This document shows, one piece after another, positions 1-7,716 of a DNA stretch of 64,000 bases; the stretch's first letter is position 1; every line of letters starts with the position of its first letter. A program made the translations under genes and the position numbers. The DNA comes from G963663775 sp963663775 (GTDB taxonomy: Bacteria; Bacillota; Clostridia; Oscillospirales; Butyricicoccaceae). Location of the stretch: assembly GCA_963663775.1 (NCBI GenBank), contig OY760624.1:1798001-1862000 (forward strand), read 5' to 3'. The notes beneath the pieces were generated by a model, which was not told the DNA's origin, searched no databases, and saw nothing but the letters and a program-made list of their open reading frames with translations.

Positions 1-483
1 TTTGGAACGGTGTTTGCAGGCGAGCATATTCCCATGCTGCGCCCGTATTTTGACAGCATTTTATCCTATGCGCAGCAAATACCGCCCAAGGAGCATCGTA
101 TTTCGCAAAATATTCATGCCATTTTGAGTGCACTGGCGTCACCGGAGCAGCAAGGACTTGTCATTCACCATTTGCTGCGTCCTGCATTGGATTTTATCCA
201 CAACCACTTTGCAGAAGAGCTGCAGCTGCAGCAATTGGCACTGCTGTGCAATATCAGCACCTCGCATTTCATTCGCAGCTTCAAACGCTATATGGATTGT
301 ACCCCGCATGAATATTTGCTATCCTATCGGCTGCGCCAAGCTAAGCAAATGCTGCTGCGCACAGAAGATTCCATTGAAACGGTTGCTGAAAAATGTGGAT
401 TTAACAGTGCCTCTCATTTTGCACGTGCCTTTCGCAAGAGCAGCAATTTATCGCCGGCTGCCTTTCGCAAAATGCAATTTTAG
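1..483 (+). CDS. AraC-family transcriptional regulator, C-terminal part (5' end outside window)
   Basis: The reading frame is open to the window edge, so the gene starts upstream; a GTG at position 10 lies in frame but is probably internal. About 160 residues are visible. Roughly residues 55-158 form the double helix-turn-helix DNA-binding domain of AraC/XylS proteins, with the typical second-helix pattern (ETVAEKCGFNSASHFARAF) followed by the conserved F-R-K region. The N-terminal part probably belongs to a ligand-sensing domain that cannot be judged here. A second AraC gene follows 54 bases downstream on the same strand and a sugar ABC importer after that, so by inference both regulators control carbohydrate uptake. 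The effector is unknown. Confidence 0.9.
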   Translation, partial: FGTVFAGEHIPMLRPYFDSILSYAQQIPPKEHRISQNIHAILSALASPEQQGLVIHHLLRPALDFIHNHFAEELQLQQLALLCNISTSHFIRSFKRYMDCTPHEYLLSYRLRQAKQMLLRTEDSIETVAEKCGFNSASHFARAFRKSSNLSPAAFRKMQF

Positions 484-537
484 CAGGCGTGTATCTGTGG
501 GAAAAGATGAAAAGGCATCGAATAGGAGATAGCTTGT

Positions 538-1386
538 ATGATTGCAAAAGAGCGCGGCACATATGCAGGGTCGGATTTATATTTTCAAACGCCGTCCGAA
601 AATGCCCTGCGGATGCTGTTTTTTATGACATCCTGCGGATATTACTTGACCAATCATGAATATCGTATCCAGCGGGATAATTATCATAATTTTTTGATTT
701 TTTATGTCTGTAAGGGCTGCTTGTCGGTACAGAACGAAGGCATCACCAAAGTGGTGGCAGAGGGGCAAATCGGCTTTGTCAATTGCCATGTGCCGCATGA
801 ATACCATACCATTGGCAGCACGGAATTTATTTGGCTGCATTTGGATGGTTCCAATACGGCGCAGATTTATGCAAGGATTGTGCAGCTGCATGGCGGATTT
901 GTGATTGATTCCCCGTGTGCCGAGCAAATTCGTGAGCGCATTTATGCCATTGTTTCCGCCTGCCGCAATGAGCAGCTGCAAAGCGAAGCGGAGTTATCTT
1001 ATCAGCTGTATGGCATCATGATTGCGCTGTTGGATCATCGGCATCTGCAAACGGAGCAGGAGCAAAGCGATTCACCGATTGTGCAGGCAATGCAGTTCAT
1101 TCGGGAGCATTACAGCGAGCCGATTGCTTTGGCGGATGTGGCACGCATCGCCAATATGAGCCAATATCATTTTTCAAGGCGGTTTAAAAAGGAATGCGGT
1201 TATTCGCCGCATGAATTTTTGATTTCCACACGATTGAATCGTGCCAAGCACCTGCTGAAAACCACCGATTTGCCGATTAAAATCATTGCGCAGAATGTCG
1301 GGTATCAAAATTTGGAAACCTTTACAAATGCCTTTAGCAGGCGTGTTGGGCTGGCGCCCAGTTTGTTTCGGAAATATCCGTTATAA
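538..1386 (+). CDS. AraC-family transcriptional regulator with cupin-like sensor
   Basis: Complete 282-residue regulator. Residues about 30-150 look like an AraC-type cupin sensor (short beta-rich stretches including GQIGFVNCHVPHEYHTIG), and residues about 183-280 form two helix-turn-helix motifs (LADVARIANMSQYHFSRRF, then IKIIAQNVGYQNLETFTNAF). The ATG at 538 is preceded by GGAGATAG. Proteins of this layout usually bind a sugar or similar small molecule and activate nearby transport and catabolic genes. The downstream neighbour is an RbsABC-type importer, which is the likely target. Two AraC regulators in tandem before one transporter is a little unusual; one may have another target. A hairpin terminator follows the stop codon. 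Confidence 0.93.
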   Translation: MIAKERGTYAGSDLYFQTPSENALRMLFFMTSCGYYLTNHEYRIQRDNYHNFLIFYVCKGCLSVQNEGITKVVAEGQIGFVNCHVPHEYHTIGSTEFIWLHLDGSNTAQIYARIVQLHGGFVIDSPCAEQIRERIYAIVSACRNEQLQSEAELSYQLYGIMIALLDHRHLQTEQEQSDSPIVQAMQFIREHYSEPIALADVARIANMSQYHFSRRFKKECGYSPHEFLISTRLNRAKHLLKTTDLPIKIIAQNVGYQNLETFTNAFSRRVGLAPSLFRKYPL

Positions 1387-1395
1387 GCCGATTTG

Positions 1396-1441
1396 CAAAA
1401 AAGACTTCTTTGTTTCTTTGAAACGAGGGGGTCTTTTTTTG
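1396..1441 (+). terminator. Rho-independent-like terminator after AraC gene
   Basis: AAAAAAGAC is followed about 25 bases later by GTCTTTTTTT. The arms are short and AT-rich but end in a run of seven T residues directly behind the second AraC gene. This separates the regulators from the importer operon. Confidence 0.65.
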
Positions 1442-1473
1442 TGTCATATTGCACAATAATCAGACGATAAAGT

Positions 1474-1549
1474 TGGTATAATATAAACATAACTATCAAA
1501 AAAAGCAACATATAACAGACGAACAGCAAGTTTTGTTATTCCAACAAAA
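1474..1549 (+). promoter_or_regulatory. Probable promoter and operator-like inverted repeat of importer operon
   Basis: An extended -10 element (TGGTATAAT, 1474-1482) has no strong -35, as expected for an activator-dependent promoter. About 50 bases downstream lies the inverted repeat TTTTGTT-ATTCC-AACAAAA (1531-1549), which could bind a regulator. The start codon of the binding-protein gene is at 1697, so the leader would be about 200 bases. Whether the AraC proteins act here is inference. Confidence 0.5.
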
Positions 1550-1696
1550 TTTATAGAATGTTACCATAAGAGCAAGGAATGACACATAGAACCGCATAAA
1601 AGACCGTGTTTTTGTGCTGTGAAAATCTATGTGTGCCATTTCAAAAATCATGATTTCCTAACAAGGGAAGCGGACAAAAGAAGAGGAGAATCGAAC

Positions 1697-2680
1697 ATGA
1701 AAAAAAGACTACTCGCATTACTTATGGCAAGCATGATGGCTGCTACTTTGATGGGCTGTGGTAGCTCTGGAGATTCTGCAGCATCTGACAGCAGTGCGGA
1801 TGCAGCGCAAAGCTCCACGGATAGTTCCTCTGGCGGTGAAAAATCCATAGCGGTTATCTTTAAGGCATTGAACGCAGAATATTGGAAGACCATGAAGTCC
1901 GGCTGTGAAGATGCTGCGGCAGAGCTGGGGGTCAAGGTGACGGTGCTTGGACCGAATGCAGAAAGCGAAATCGCACAGCAGGTGACGATGATTGAAGAAC
2001 AGCTGTCCGCAGGCGTGGATGCGATTGCCGTTGCACCTTGTGATGAAAGTGCAGTCATTGGCGCAGTGCAGCCTTATGTTGGAAAAGTTCCGATTTTTGC
2101 AGTGGACACAGACTTTACACTGGACGGAAAGACCGCATTTATCGGCACGGGCAACAGCACTGCGGCAGAACTGGGCGGCATTTATGCGGCACAGAAGATT
2201 GGTGAAGGCGGCAATGCCATCCTGATTGGCGGGCAGCAGGGTGAAGGCACCTCCACCTCTCGTCTGGAAGGCTTCCAGAAGGGTTTGGAAGAGAACGGCT
2301 GCAACGTGCTGGAAACCCAGTATGGCAAGAACACTGCAGACGGCGCAATGGCAGTCATGGAGGACATGCTAACCAAGTATCCGGGACAAGTCAATGCCGT
2401 TTTGGCAATGAATGATGACATGATTCAGGGCTGTCAGCAGGCAATCAAGAATGCAGGCGTGACCGGCATCGTGCTGGTTGGCTTCAACGGTGATACACCG
2501 GCGCTGCAGCTGATTGATTCCGGCGAATTGGATGCAACCGTTGCACAGCAGCCATATGACATGGGCTATCAGTGTGTCGAGCAAATGGTGAAGTCCATCA
2601 ATGGTGAAACAGTGGAAGAAAATCAGGATGTTCCGGCAGTATTGATTACCAAGGACAACGTGAAGGATTACCTGAAATAA
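1697..2680 (+). CDS. Sugar/polyol ABC transporter substrate-binding lipoprotein
   Basis: Extracellular binding protein of an RbsABC-type importer, 327 residues from the ATG at 1697, which has AGAGGAGAA upstream; the frame is open further upstream, but only this start gives a clean lipoprotein signal peptide. The signal ends in a lipobox (LMGC) so the cysteine is lipidated and the protein sits on the outer face of the membrane. A serine/alanine/aspartate linker follows. Residues about 45-325 form the type-1 periplasmic-binding fold (Peripla_BP_4), beginning IAVIFKALNAEYWKTMKSG. Family members bind ribose, xylose, galactose or inositol; the ligand cannot be read from sequence. The downstream dehydrogenase and isomerase favour a cyclitol or similar polyol. 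Confidence 0.9.
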   Translation: MKKRLLALLMASMMAATLMGCGSSGDSAASDSSADAAQSSTDSSSGGEKSIAVIFKALNAEYWKTMKSGCEDAAAELGVKVTVLGPNAESEIAQQVTMIEEQLSAGVDAIAVAPCDESAVIGAVQPYVGKVPIFAVDTDFTLDGKTAFIGTGNSTAAELGGIYAAQKIGEGGNAILIGGQQGEGTSTSRLEGFQKGLEENGCNVLETQYGKNTADGAMAVMEDMLTKYPGQVNAVLAMNDDMIQGCQQAIKNAGVTGIVLVGFNGDTPALQLIDSGELDATVAQQPYDMGYQCVEQMVKSINGETVEENQDVPAVLITKDNVKDYLK

Positions 2681-2703
2681 TCGTACTTACGCAGGCGGTG
2701 GTG

Positions 2704-2730
2704 ACGGTCGTGGAGTTTTTCTGCGGCCGT
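2704..2730 (+). other. Hairpin between binding-protein and ATPase genes
   Basis: ACGGTCG (2704-2710) can pair with CGGCCGT (2724-2730) around a loop with five T residues. It lies in the 86-base gap after the binding-protein gene. Such hairpins often protect or attenuate the transcript so that binding protein is made in excess over the membrane parts. There is no T-run, so this is not a full terminator. The second importer of this window has a hairpin at the same place (58969-59002). Confidence 0.45.
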
Positions 2731-2766
2731 CTATATCGGGCGAGGAGATGAAAGGGTGAAGAGGAA

Positions 2767-4269
2767 TTGAGCGAGTACATCATAGAACTGAAAAATATCA
2801 CAAAGCGATTCCCGGGCGTTGTGGCACTGAACAATATGTCGATACAAGTCAAGCCTGGGGAAGTGCACGGTCTAATTGGAGAAAACGGTGCTGGAAAATC
2901 AACGCTGATTAAGGTGCTGACAGGCGTACATCGTCCGGACGAAGGAGAAATCTGGGTGGATGGCAAACAGCATGTCTTTACAACACCGAATGAAGCACGT
3001 GAAGCAGGAATCGCCTGTGTCTATCAGGAACTGAATATTGTCAAGCTGCTGTCCATTACCGACAATATTTTCATTGGTAGAGGCATTCAAAATACATTGG
3101 GATTGCTAGATTATGATGCCATGCATCAGGAAGCACACGAAGCTATGCTGGCATTGGGACACGATGTCAACCCCCGCAAAGCATGCGGTACGCTGGGCAT
3201 GGGTTTGCAGCAGATGGTGGAAATCGGAAAAGCAATCCAACTCAATTCAAAGCTGATTATTATGGACGAACCGACCTCTTCTTTGGGTGAAAAGGAAGTG
3301 GCGCAGCTGATGGCAACCGTGCGCAAACTGAAAGCGCAGGGTGTGGCGATTTTGTTTGTATCCCACAAGCTGGAGGAGCTGTTTGAGCTGTGCGACCGTG
3401 TGACCGTGATGCGGGACGGCGAGCATATTTGTACGGAAAACACGGCGGATATGACCAATGAATCGCTGATTACTGCCATGGTGGGACGTACCTTGGAAAA
3501 TCTGTTCCCAAAGGAATTTGGCGAAAAGGGCGATGCATCCCTGCGGGTGGAGCATTTGAACCAAGTGGGTGTGCTGCATGATGTTTCCTTTGAAGCCTAT
3601 CGTGGACAGATTCTCGGATTTGCGGGACTGGTCGGTGCAGGACGCACGGAAACCATGCGTGCGATTTTCGGGGCAGACCCTATCGACGACGGAGAGGTCT
3701 ATATCCACGGCCAAAAGGTTAAAATCCGCACCCCGCAGCAGGCGGTGCAGAGCGGCATTGCCTTTCTCACAGAGGATCGCAAGGGGCAGGGCTTGGTGTT
3801 GGCACAAACCATCAGCACCAATTTGATTTTGGCAAGCATGAAGCGGTTTTCCAAAAATGGTTTGCTCGATAATAAGCAAATTATGGATAGCGGCAATGCG
3901 CATGTGAAAACACTGCGCATCAAAACCCCGTCTGTGGATGAGATTGTGGGACAGCTGTCCGGCGGCAACCAGCAAAAGGTGGTTATCGGCAAGTGGATTA
4001 ACACCGATGCAGACATTTATATTTTTGATGAACCGACACGCGGCATTGATGTTGGCGCAAAGGTCGAGGTGTACAATGTTATGAATGCACTCGTGAAGGA
4101 AGGCAAATGCGTTATCATGGTATCTTCCGAGCTGCCAGAGATATTGGGCATGAGCGACCGCGTCATTGTGATGCGTGAAGGCAGGGTGATGGCGGATATT
4201 GACCGTGATTCCGCACATTTCAATCAGGAATCCATTATGAAAGCAGCATGGGGAGGAAAACTGGCATGA
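2767..4269 (+). CDS. Sugar ABC transporter ATP-binding protein, RbsA type (two ATPase domains)
   Basis: Fused double ATPase of 500 residues, the normal length for RbsA/MglA/XylG. The first domain has a full Walker A (GENGAGKST, residues 38-46), Walker B LIIMDEPTS and a divergent signature (LGMGLQQMVEIGKA). The second has the usual degenerate P-loop (GLVGAGRTE), a clear signature LSGGNQQKV and Walker B IYIFDEPTRGID. It powers the permease encoded next. The start is a TTG at 2767; an alternative GTG ten bases upstream runs into a stop, and AAAGGG or GAGG can serve as ribosome binding site. It overlaps the permease gene by four bases (ATGA), so the two are translationally coupled. Confidence 0.93.
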   Translation: MSEYIIELKNITKRFPGVVALNNMSIQVKPGEVHGLIGENGAGKSTLIKVLTGVHRPDEGEIWVDGKQHVFTTPNEAREAGIACVYQELNIVKLLSITDNIFIGRGIQNTLGLLDYDAMHQEAHEAMLALGHDVNPRKACGTLGMGLQQMVEIGKAIQLNSKLIIMDEPTSSLGEKEVAQLMATVRKLKAQGVAILFVSHKLEELFELCDRVTVMRDGEHICTENTADMTNESLITAMVGRTLENLFPKEFGEKGDASLRVEHLNQVGVLHDVSFEAYRGQILGFAGLVGAGRTETMRAIFGADPIDDGEVYIHGQKVKIRTPQQAVQSGIAFLTEDRKGQGLVLAQTISTNLILASMKRFSKNGLLDNKQIMDSGNAHVKTLRIKTPSVDEIVGQLSGGNQQKVVIGKWINTDADIYIFDEPTRGIDVGAKVEVYNVMNALVKEGKCVIMVSSELPEILGMSDRVIVMREGRVMADIDRDSAHFNQESIMKAAWGGKLA

Positions 4270-5258
4270 CGGAAACGAAAAAATTCAATATCAAGGACGC
4301 ATTGTCCAAACTGGGACCGCTGTTTGGCTTGCTGATTTTGTGTTTGATTCTATCAATTGCAACCGAGCAATTCTTTAGCTACAGCAATTTCATGAATATC
4401 TTGAAGCAAGCATCCATTAACAGCTTTATTTCAGCGGGCATGCTGATTGTACTGATTACAGCGGGCATTGACCTCTCGGTAGGCTCGAACTGCGTGCTTG
4501 CAGCTTGTGTAATGGGGGTTATGATGCAGCACGGCATCACCAATCCTGTTGTGATGATAGCCGCGGCATTGGTCACGGGTCTGCTTTGCGGCTATGTCAA
4601 TGGGTTGCTTTTGACAAAGCTGCATTTGCCGCATCCGTTTGTATCTACACTGGGCATGAAAAATGTCACCTTGGGTTTGGCACTGATTATCACAGCTTCT
4701 ACACCGATTGGATTCCAAAACAAAGGCGTGGACAGCGTGTTGATTTTGGGTGCAAAAACCATCAACGGCTTTCCGGTGAGCTTTCTGTTCGTGATCGTTG
4801 CGTTTATCATTATGCACATTTTGCTGTCCCGCACCTCGTTGGGACGCCAAATTTACTGCATTGGCGGCAATCCCGAGGCGGCACGTCTGTCCGGCATCAA
4901 TTCTGACCGTGTGCTGAGAATCGTATATGCGATGAGCGGACTGCTGACAGGCATTGCAGCCATCATTTTGGTGGGTCGTGTATCGTCTGCCAATGCAACC
5001 GCAGGCACTACATACGATACCGATGCGATTGCGGCCTGCATCATCGGCGGTGCATCCTTTATGGGCGGCAAGGGCACGATGTTTGGCACGATGATTGGCG
5101 CACTGCTGATTGCTGTCATCCGCAATGGTTTAAACCTGCTGGGTGCGCAGAGCGACCTGCAATATGTGGTCATCGGTTTGGTGATTATCATTGCCGTGTT
5201 TATTGATGTCACACGTGAAGCGTTGGAGGCAAAGGCACGCAGATTGGCAACAAAATAA
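4266..5258 (+). CDS. Sugar ABC transporter permease, RbsC type
   Basis: Hydrophobic 330-residue membrane protein of the BPD_transp_2 family. About eight to ten membrane helices are visible, with the family motif region LITAGIDLSVGSNCVLAA near residue 70 and AACIIGGASFMGGKGTMFGT near residue 260. It forms the channel of the importer as a dimer. I chose the ATG at 4266 because GGGAGGA lies at the right distance and it overlaps the ATPase stop as ATGA; an ATG at 4248 in the same frame lacks a ribosome binding site. It is the last gene of the importer operon. Confidence 0.92.
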   Translation: MTETKKFNIKDALSKLGPLFGLLILCLILSIATEQFFSYSNFMNILKQASINSFISAGMLIVLITAGIDLSVGSNCVLAACVMGVMMQHGITNPVVMIAAALVTGLLCGYVNGLLLTKLHLPHPFVSTLGMKNVTLGLALIITASTPIGFQNKGVDSVLILGAKTINGFPVSFLFVIVAFIIMHILLSRTSLGRQIYCIGGNPEAARLSGINSDRVLRIVYAMSGLLTGIAAIILVGRVSSANATAGTTYDTDAIAACIIGGASFMGGKGTMFGTMIGALLIAVIRNGLNLLGAQSDLQYVVIGLVIIIAVFIDVTREALEAKARRLATK

Positions 5259-5296
5259 TTTTACCCACATCATCCACTCTTTTCTCACCTCTTAAT

Positions 5297-5335
5297 ACCG
5301 GAAAGGGTTGTCTTCCCCGATTTTCCCTTTCCGGT
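5297..5335 (+). terminator. Strong hairpin downstream of importer operon
   Basis: ACCGGAAAGGG (5297-5307) pairs perfectly with CCCTTTCCGGT (5325-5335). Only TTGAG follows, so there is no proper U-tract; it may still stop or trim the importer transcript. A separate promoter lies 78 bases downstream. Confidence 0.5.
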
Positions 5336-5412
5336 TTGAGAGGAAAAACACACGGGTGTAATCCCTCGAAAGAAAAGAGTAATTTATGTATAGAACACGA
5401 AAGCTGTGTGCA

Positions 5413-5441
5413 ATGACATCCGACAAAAATCACAGTATAAT
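5413..5441 (+). promoter_or_regulatory. Sigma-A-type promoter of dehydrogenase/isomerase pair
   Basis: ATGACA (5413-5418), a 17-base spacer and a perfect TATAAT (5436-5441). It lies 86 bases before the start of the oxidoreductase gene and behind the importer hairpin, so the catabolic pair can be transcribed separately from the importer. Confidence 0.7.
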
Positions 5442-5526
5442 GCAATCAAACAAACGACACAGACAAAAACGTGTACGATTTGGGTAGTATTGTATCAATT
5501 GATGTGAACTGTAGGAGGAAGAAAAA

Positions 5527-6654
5527 ATGAAAGAAATTCGTATTGGTCTTGTTGGTGCAGGTTGGATGGGTAAGGCACACAGCAGTGCGCTGCTGGATGC
5601 ACAAATGCTGTTTGGACCAGAGTATGGTGTGGCAGTGTTTGAAATGGTGGCAGACGCAAATGAGCAGAGCGCAAAGGAAGCACAGCATAAGATTGGCTTC
5701 AAACGCATGACCACAGACTGGAAAGCAGTTGTGACAGACCCCAATGTCGATTTGGTAGACATTGCAACACCGAATGCGTTTCACTATGAAGTGGCAAAGG
5801 CTGCGCTGGAAAACGGCAAGCATGTGTACTGCGAAAAACCGTTGTCCATCTCCGCAGCAGAATCCAAGGAACTGTCCGAACTGGCTGCCGAAAAGGGCGT
5901 CATCAACTATGTTGGCTATAATAACACCATGAATCCTGCCAATGCGTATGTGCGTGAACTGGTGCAGAGCGGTAAGCTGGGCAAGATTATGCGCTTTACC
6001 GGCACCTATGACCAAGACCAGCTGCTGGATGAAACCCTGCCGATTACGTGGCGGCATATCAACAAGCTGGCAGGCTGCGGTGCATTGGGCGATTTGGGTT
6101 CGCACCTGCTTTCTGTTTCGCAGTTTGTCATGGGTGACATCAAGGCAGTCAATGCAATGACCACGACCGTGTTTCCGCAGCGACCCAAGTCCAAGGGGTC
6201 TACCGAAATGGCAGACGTTGAAAATGAAGATATTATCACCTTCCTGGCGGAATATGCAAATGGCGCTGTCGGCACGATTGCGGCATCCCGTGTGGCAACA
6301 GGACGCAAGAACTTCTTGTGCTATGAAATTCAGGGCACAAAGGGCTCGGTGCGCTATGATTTGGAGCGCATGGGCGAAGTGCAGGTGTTTTTCCAGTCGG
6401 ATGACGAAGCTGACCGTGGCTTCCGCACCGTGTTGCTCAACCCGAAGCACAAGGGCTATGCGGCTTTTCAGCCGGCAGGCGGCATCTCCATTGCATACAA
6501 TGACATGAAGATTTTGGAAGTGCATGAACTGTTTGCAGCGTTGACCCAAGGCGAAGCCTACAGCTGCAACTTTGCATTCGGTTACAAGATTGACCGTACC
6601 GTGGCAGCGGTGCTGGAATCGGCGAAGAAGCGCACTTGGGTAGACGTTAAGTAA
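5527..6654 (+). CDS. Gfo/Idh/MocA-family NAD(P)-dependent oxidoreductase
   Basis: Complete 375-residue enzyme with GTAGGAGG close upstream. The N-terminal Rossmann domain (about 1-125) begins with the dinucleotide loop GLVGAGWMGKAHS and ends with the family signature CEKPLS. The C-terminal alpha/beta domain (about 135-370) holds the substrate site; GDLGSHLLS carries the conserved histidine region. Relatives oxidise or reduce cyclitols, sugars and sugar acids, for example inositol dehydrogenases. A TIM-barrel isomerase follows after 19 bases, the typical pair in inositol or related catabolism. The exact substrate is not clear: this one is less IolG-like than the protein beginning at 63099. Confidence 0.9.
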   Translation: MKEIRIGLVGAGWMGKAHSSALLDAQMLFGPEYGVAVFEMVADANEQSAKEAQHKIGFKRMTTDWKAVVTDPNVDLVDIATPNAFHYEVAKAALENGKHVYCEKPLSISAAESKELSELAAEKGVINYVGYNNTMNPANAYVRELVQSGKLGKIMRFTGTYDQDQLLDETLPITWRHINKLAGCGALGDLGSHLLSVSQFVMGDIKAVNAMTTTVFPQRPKSKGSTEMADVENEDIITFLAEYANGAVGTIAASRVATGRKNFLCYEIQGTKGSVRYDLERMGEVQVFFQSDDEADRGFRTVLLNPKHKGYAAFQPAGGISIAYNDMKILEVHELFAALTQGEAYSCNFAFGYKIDRTVAAVLESAKKRTWVDVK

Positions 6655-6673
6655 GGACAGGAGGAATACGAAA

Positions 6674-7552
6674 ATGGCGATTAAAGTTGGTATTGCTCCT
6701 GATTCTTGGGGCGTATGGTTTCCGCAGCATGAAAAGCAGACCCCATGGAACCGCTGCATGGACGAAATGCAGCTGGCAGGCTATGACGGTGTGGAGCTGG
6801 GTCCTTGGGGCTATTTCCCGACGGATGCAGCCGTGCTGAAAAAGGAACTGGAAGCACGTGCATTGACACTGGTGGCAGGCACCGTTGGCGGGGATTTCCT
6901 CGATGATGCGTCTATTGATGCGATGTGCAGCACCATCGATGAAATTGCGGCATTGCTAGGGCAGTTTTCCACAGCAAAGTATATCGTGCTGCTGCCGAGC
7001 ATGTACACCGATTTGGAAACCGGCGAACTGGTGATGGAGCCGAATCTCACCGAAGCGCAGTGGAAGAAATATACCGAAAATGTGCAGCGTGCAGCAGAGT
7101 ATGTTGCAAAGCACGGTCTTATCGGCACGTTCCATCCGCATGTGGACTGCCATGTGCAGACAGAAGCACAGATTGAGCGGCTGCTCGCAGATACCACGGT
7201 TCCGCTGTGTTTGGACACGGGGCATCATGTATATGGCGGCGGAGAGCCTATCTCCTTCTATCAAAAGCACGCAGACCGCATTCCCTATATCCACATCAAG
7301 GACTGTGATTTGGCAGTGAAACAGAAAATGGATGCGGAAAAGTGGTCTTTTGCAAAGGCTGTGACCGAAGACATCATGGTAGAGCCGGGAAAGGGCAGCA
7401 TCGATATGTCCAAGCTGCATGCGGCGTTGGAAGAAGCGGGATACGATGGCTGGGTTGTGGTGGAGCAGGACTTGTTCCCCGTCAAAAGCTTTGATGTTCC
7501 GCTGCCAATCGCAAAGCGTGGTCGTGAAAATCTGAAAAACGCAGGTTTTTAA
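6674..7552 (+). CDS. TIM-barrel sugar isomerase/epimerase (AP endonuclease 2 family, IolE-like)
   Basis: Complete 292-residue protein preceded by GGACAGGAGG. It has the xylose-isomerase-like TIM-barrel fold of IolE/IolI proteins. Likely metal or substrate residues lie in YDGVELGPWG, GTFHPHVDCH, CLDTGHHVYGG and the C-terminal GWVVVEQD. Family members dehydrate or isomerise inosose and ketosugars, and the start (GIAPDSWGVWFP) is close to 2-keto-myo-inositol dehydratases. It follows a MocA-type dehydrogenase in the same transcript, so the two probably act in sequence on one imported polyol. The substrate is an inference from family and neighbours. Confidence 0.87.
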   Translation: MAIKVGIAPDSWGVWFPQHEKQTPWNRCMDEMQLAGYDGVELGPWGYFPTDAAVLKKELEARALTLVAGTVGGDFLDDASIDAMCSTIDEIAALLGQFSTAKYIVLLPSMYTDLETGELVMEPNLTEAQWKKYTENVQRAAEYVAKHGLIGTFHPHVDCHVQTEAQIERLLADTTVPLCLDTGHHVYGGGEPISFYQKHADRIPYIHIKDCDLAVKQKMDAEKWSFAKAVTEDIMVEPGKGSIDMSKLHAALEEAGYDGWVVVEQDLFPVKSFDVPLPIAKRGRENLKNAGF

Positions 7553-7614
7553 GTACATCCCACCTCATGCGTCATGGAGAAATCCTGCGCTCGTTTTACG
7601 AATACATGGCATAG

Positions 7615-7659
7615 ACTCCCTCTATTGTAGGCGCACTTACTGCAATAGGGGGTGTTTTT
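7615..7659 (+). terminator. Terminator after isomerase gene
   Basis: ACTCCCTCTATTG (7615-7627) pairs, with one wobble and one mismatch, with CAATAGGGGGTGT (7643-7655), followed by TTTT. It ends the dehydrogenase/isomerase transcript. Confidence 0.8.
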
Positions 7660-7716
7660 GCATGGGGCAGATGCGACGATAAGAACCGATATTTATCATA
7701 ATAAAGGGGAGAACGT

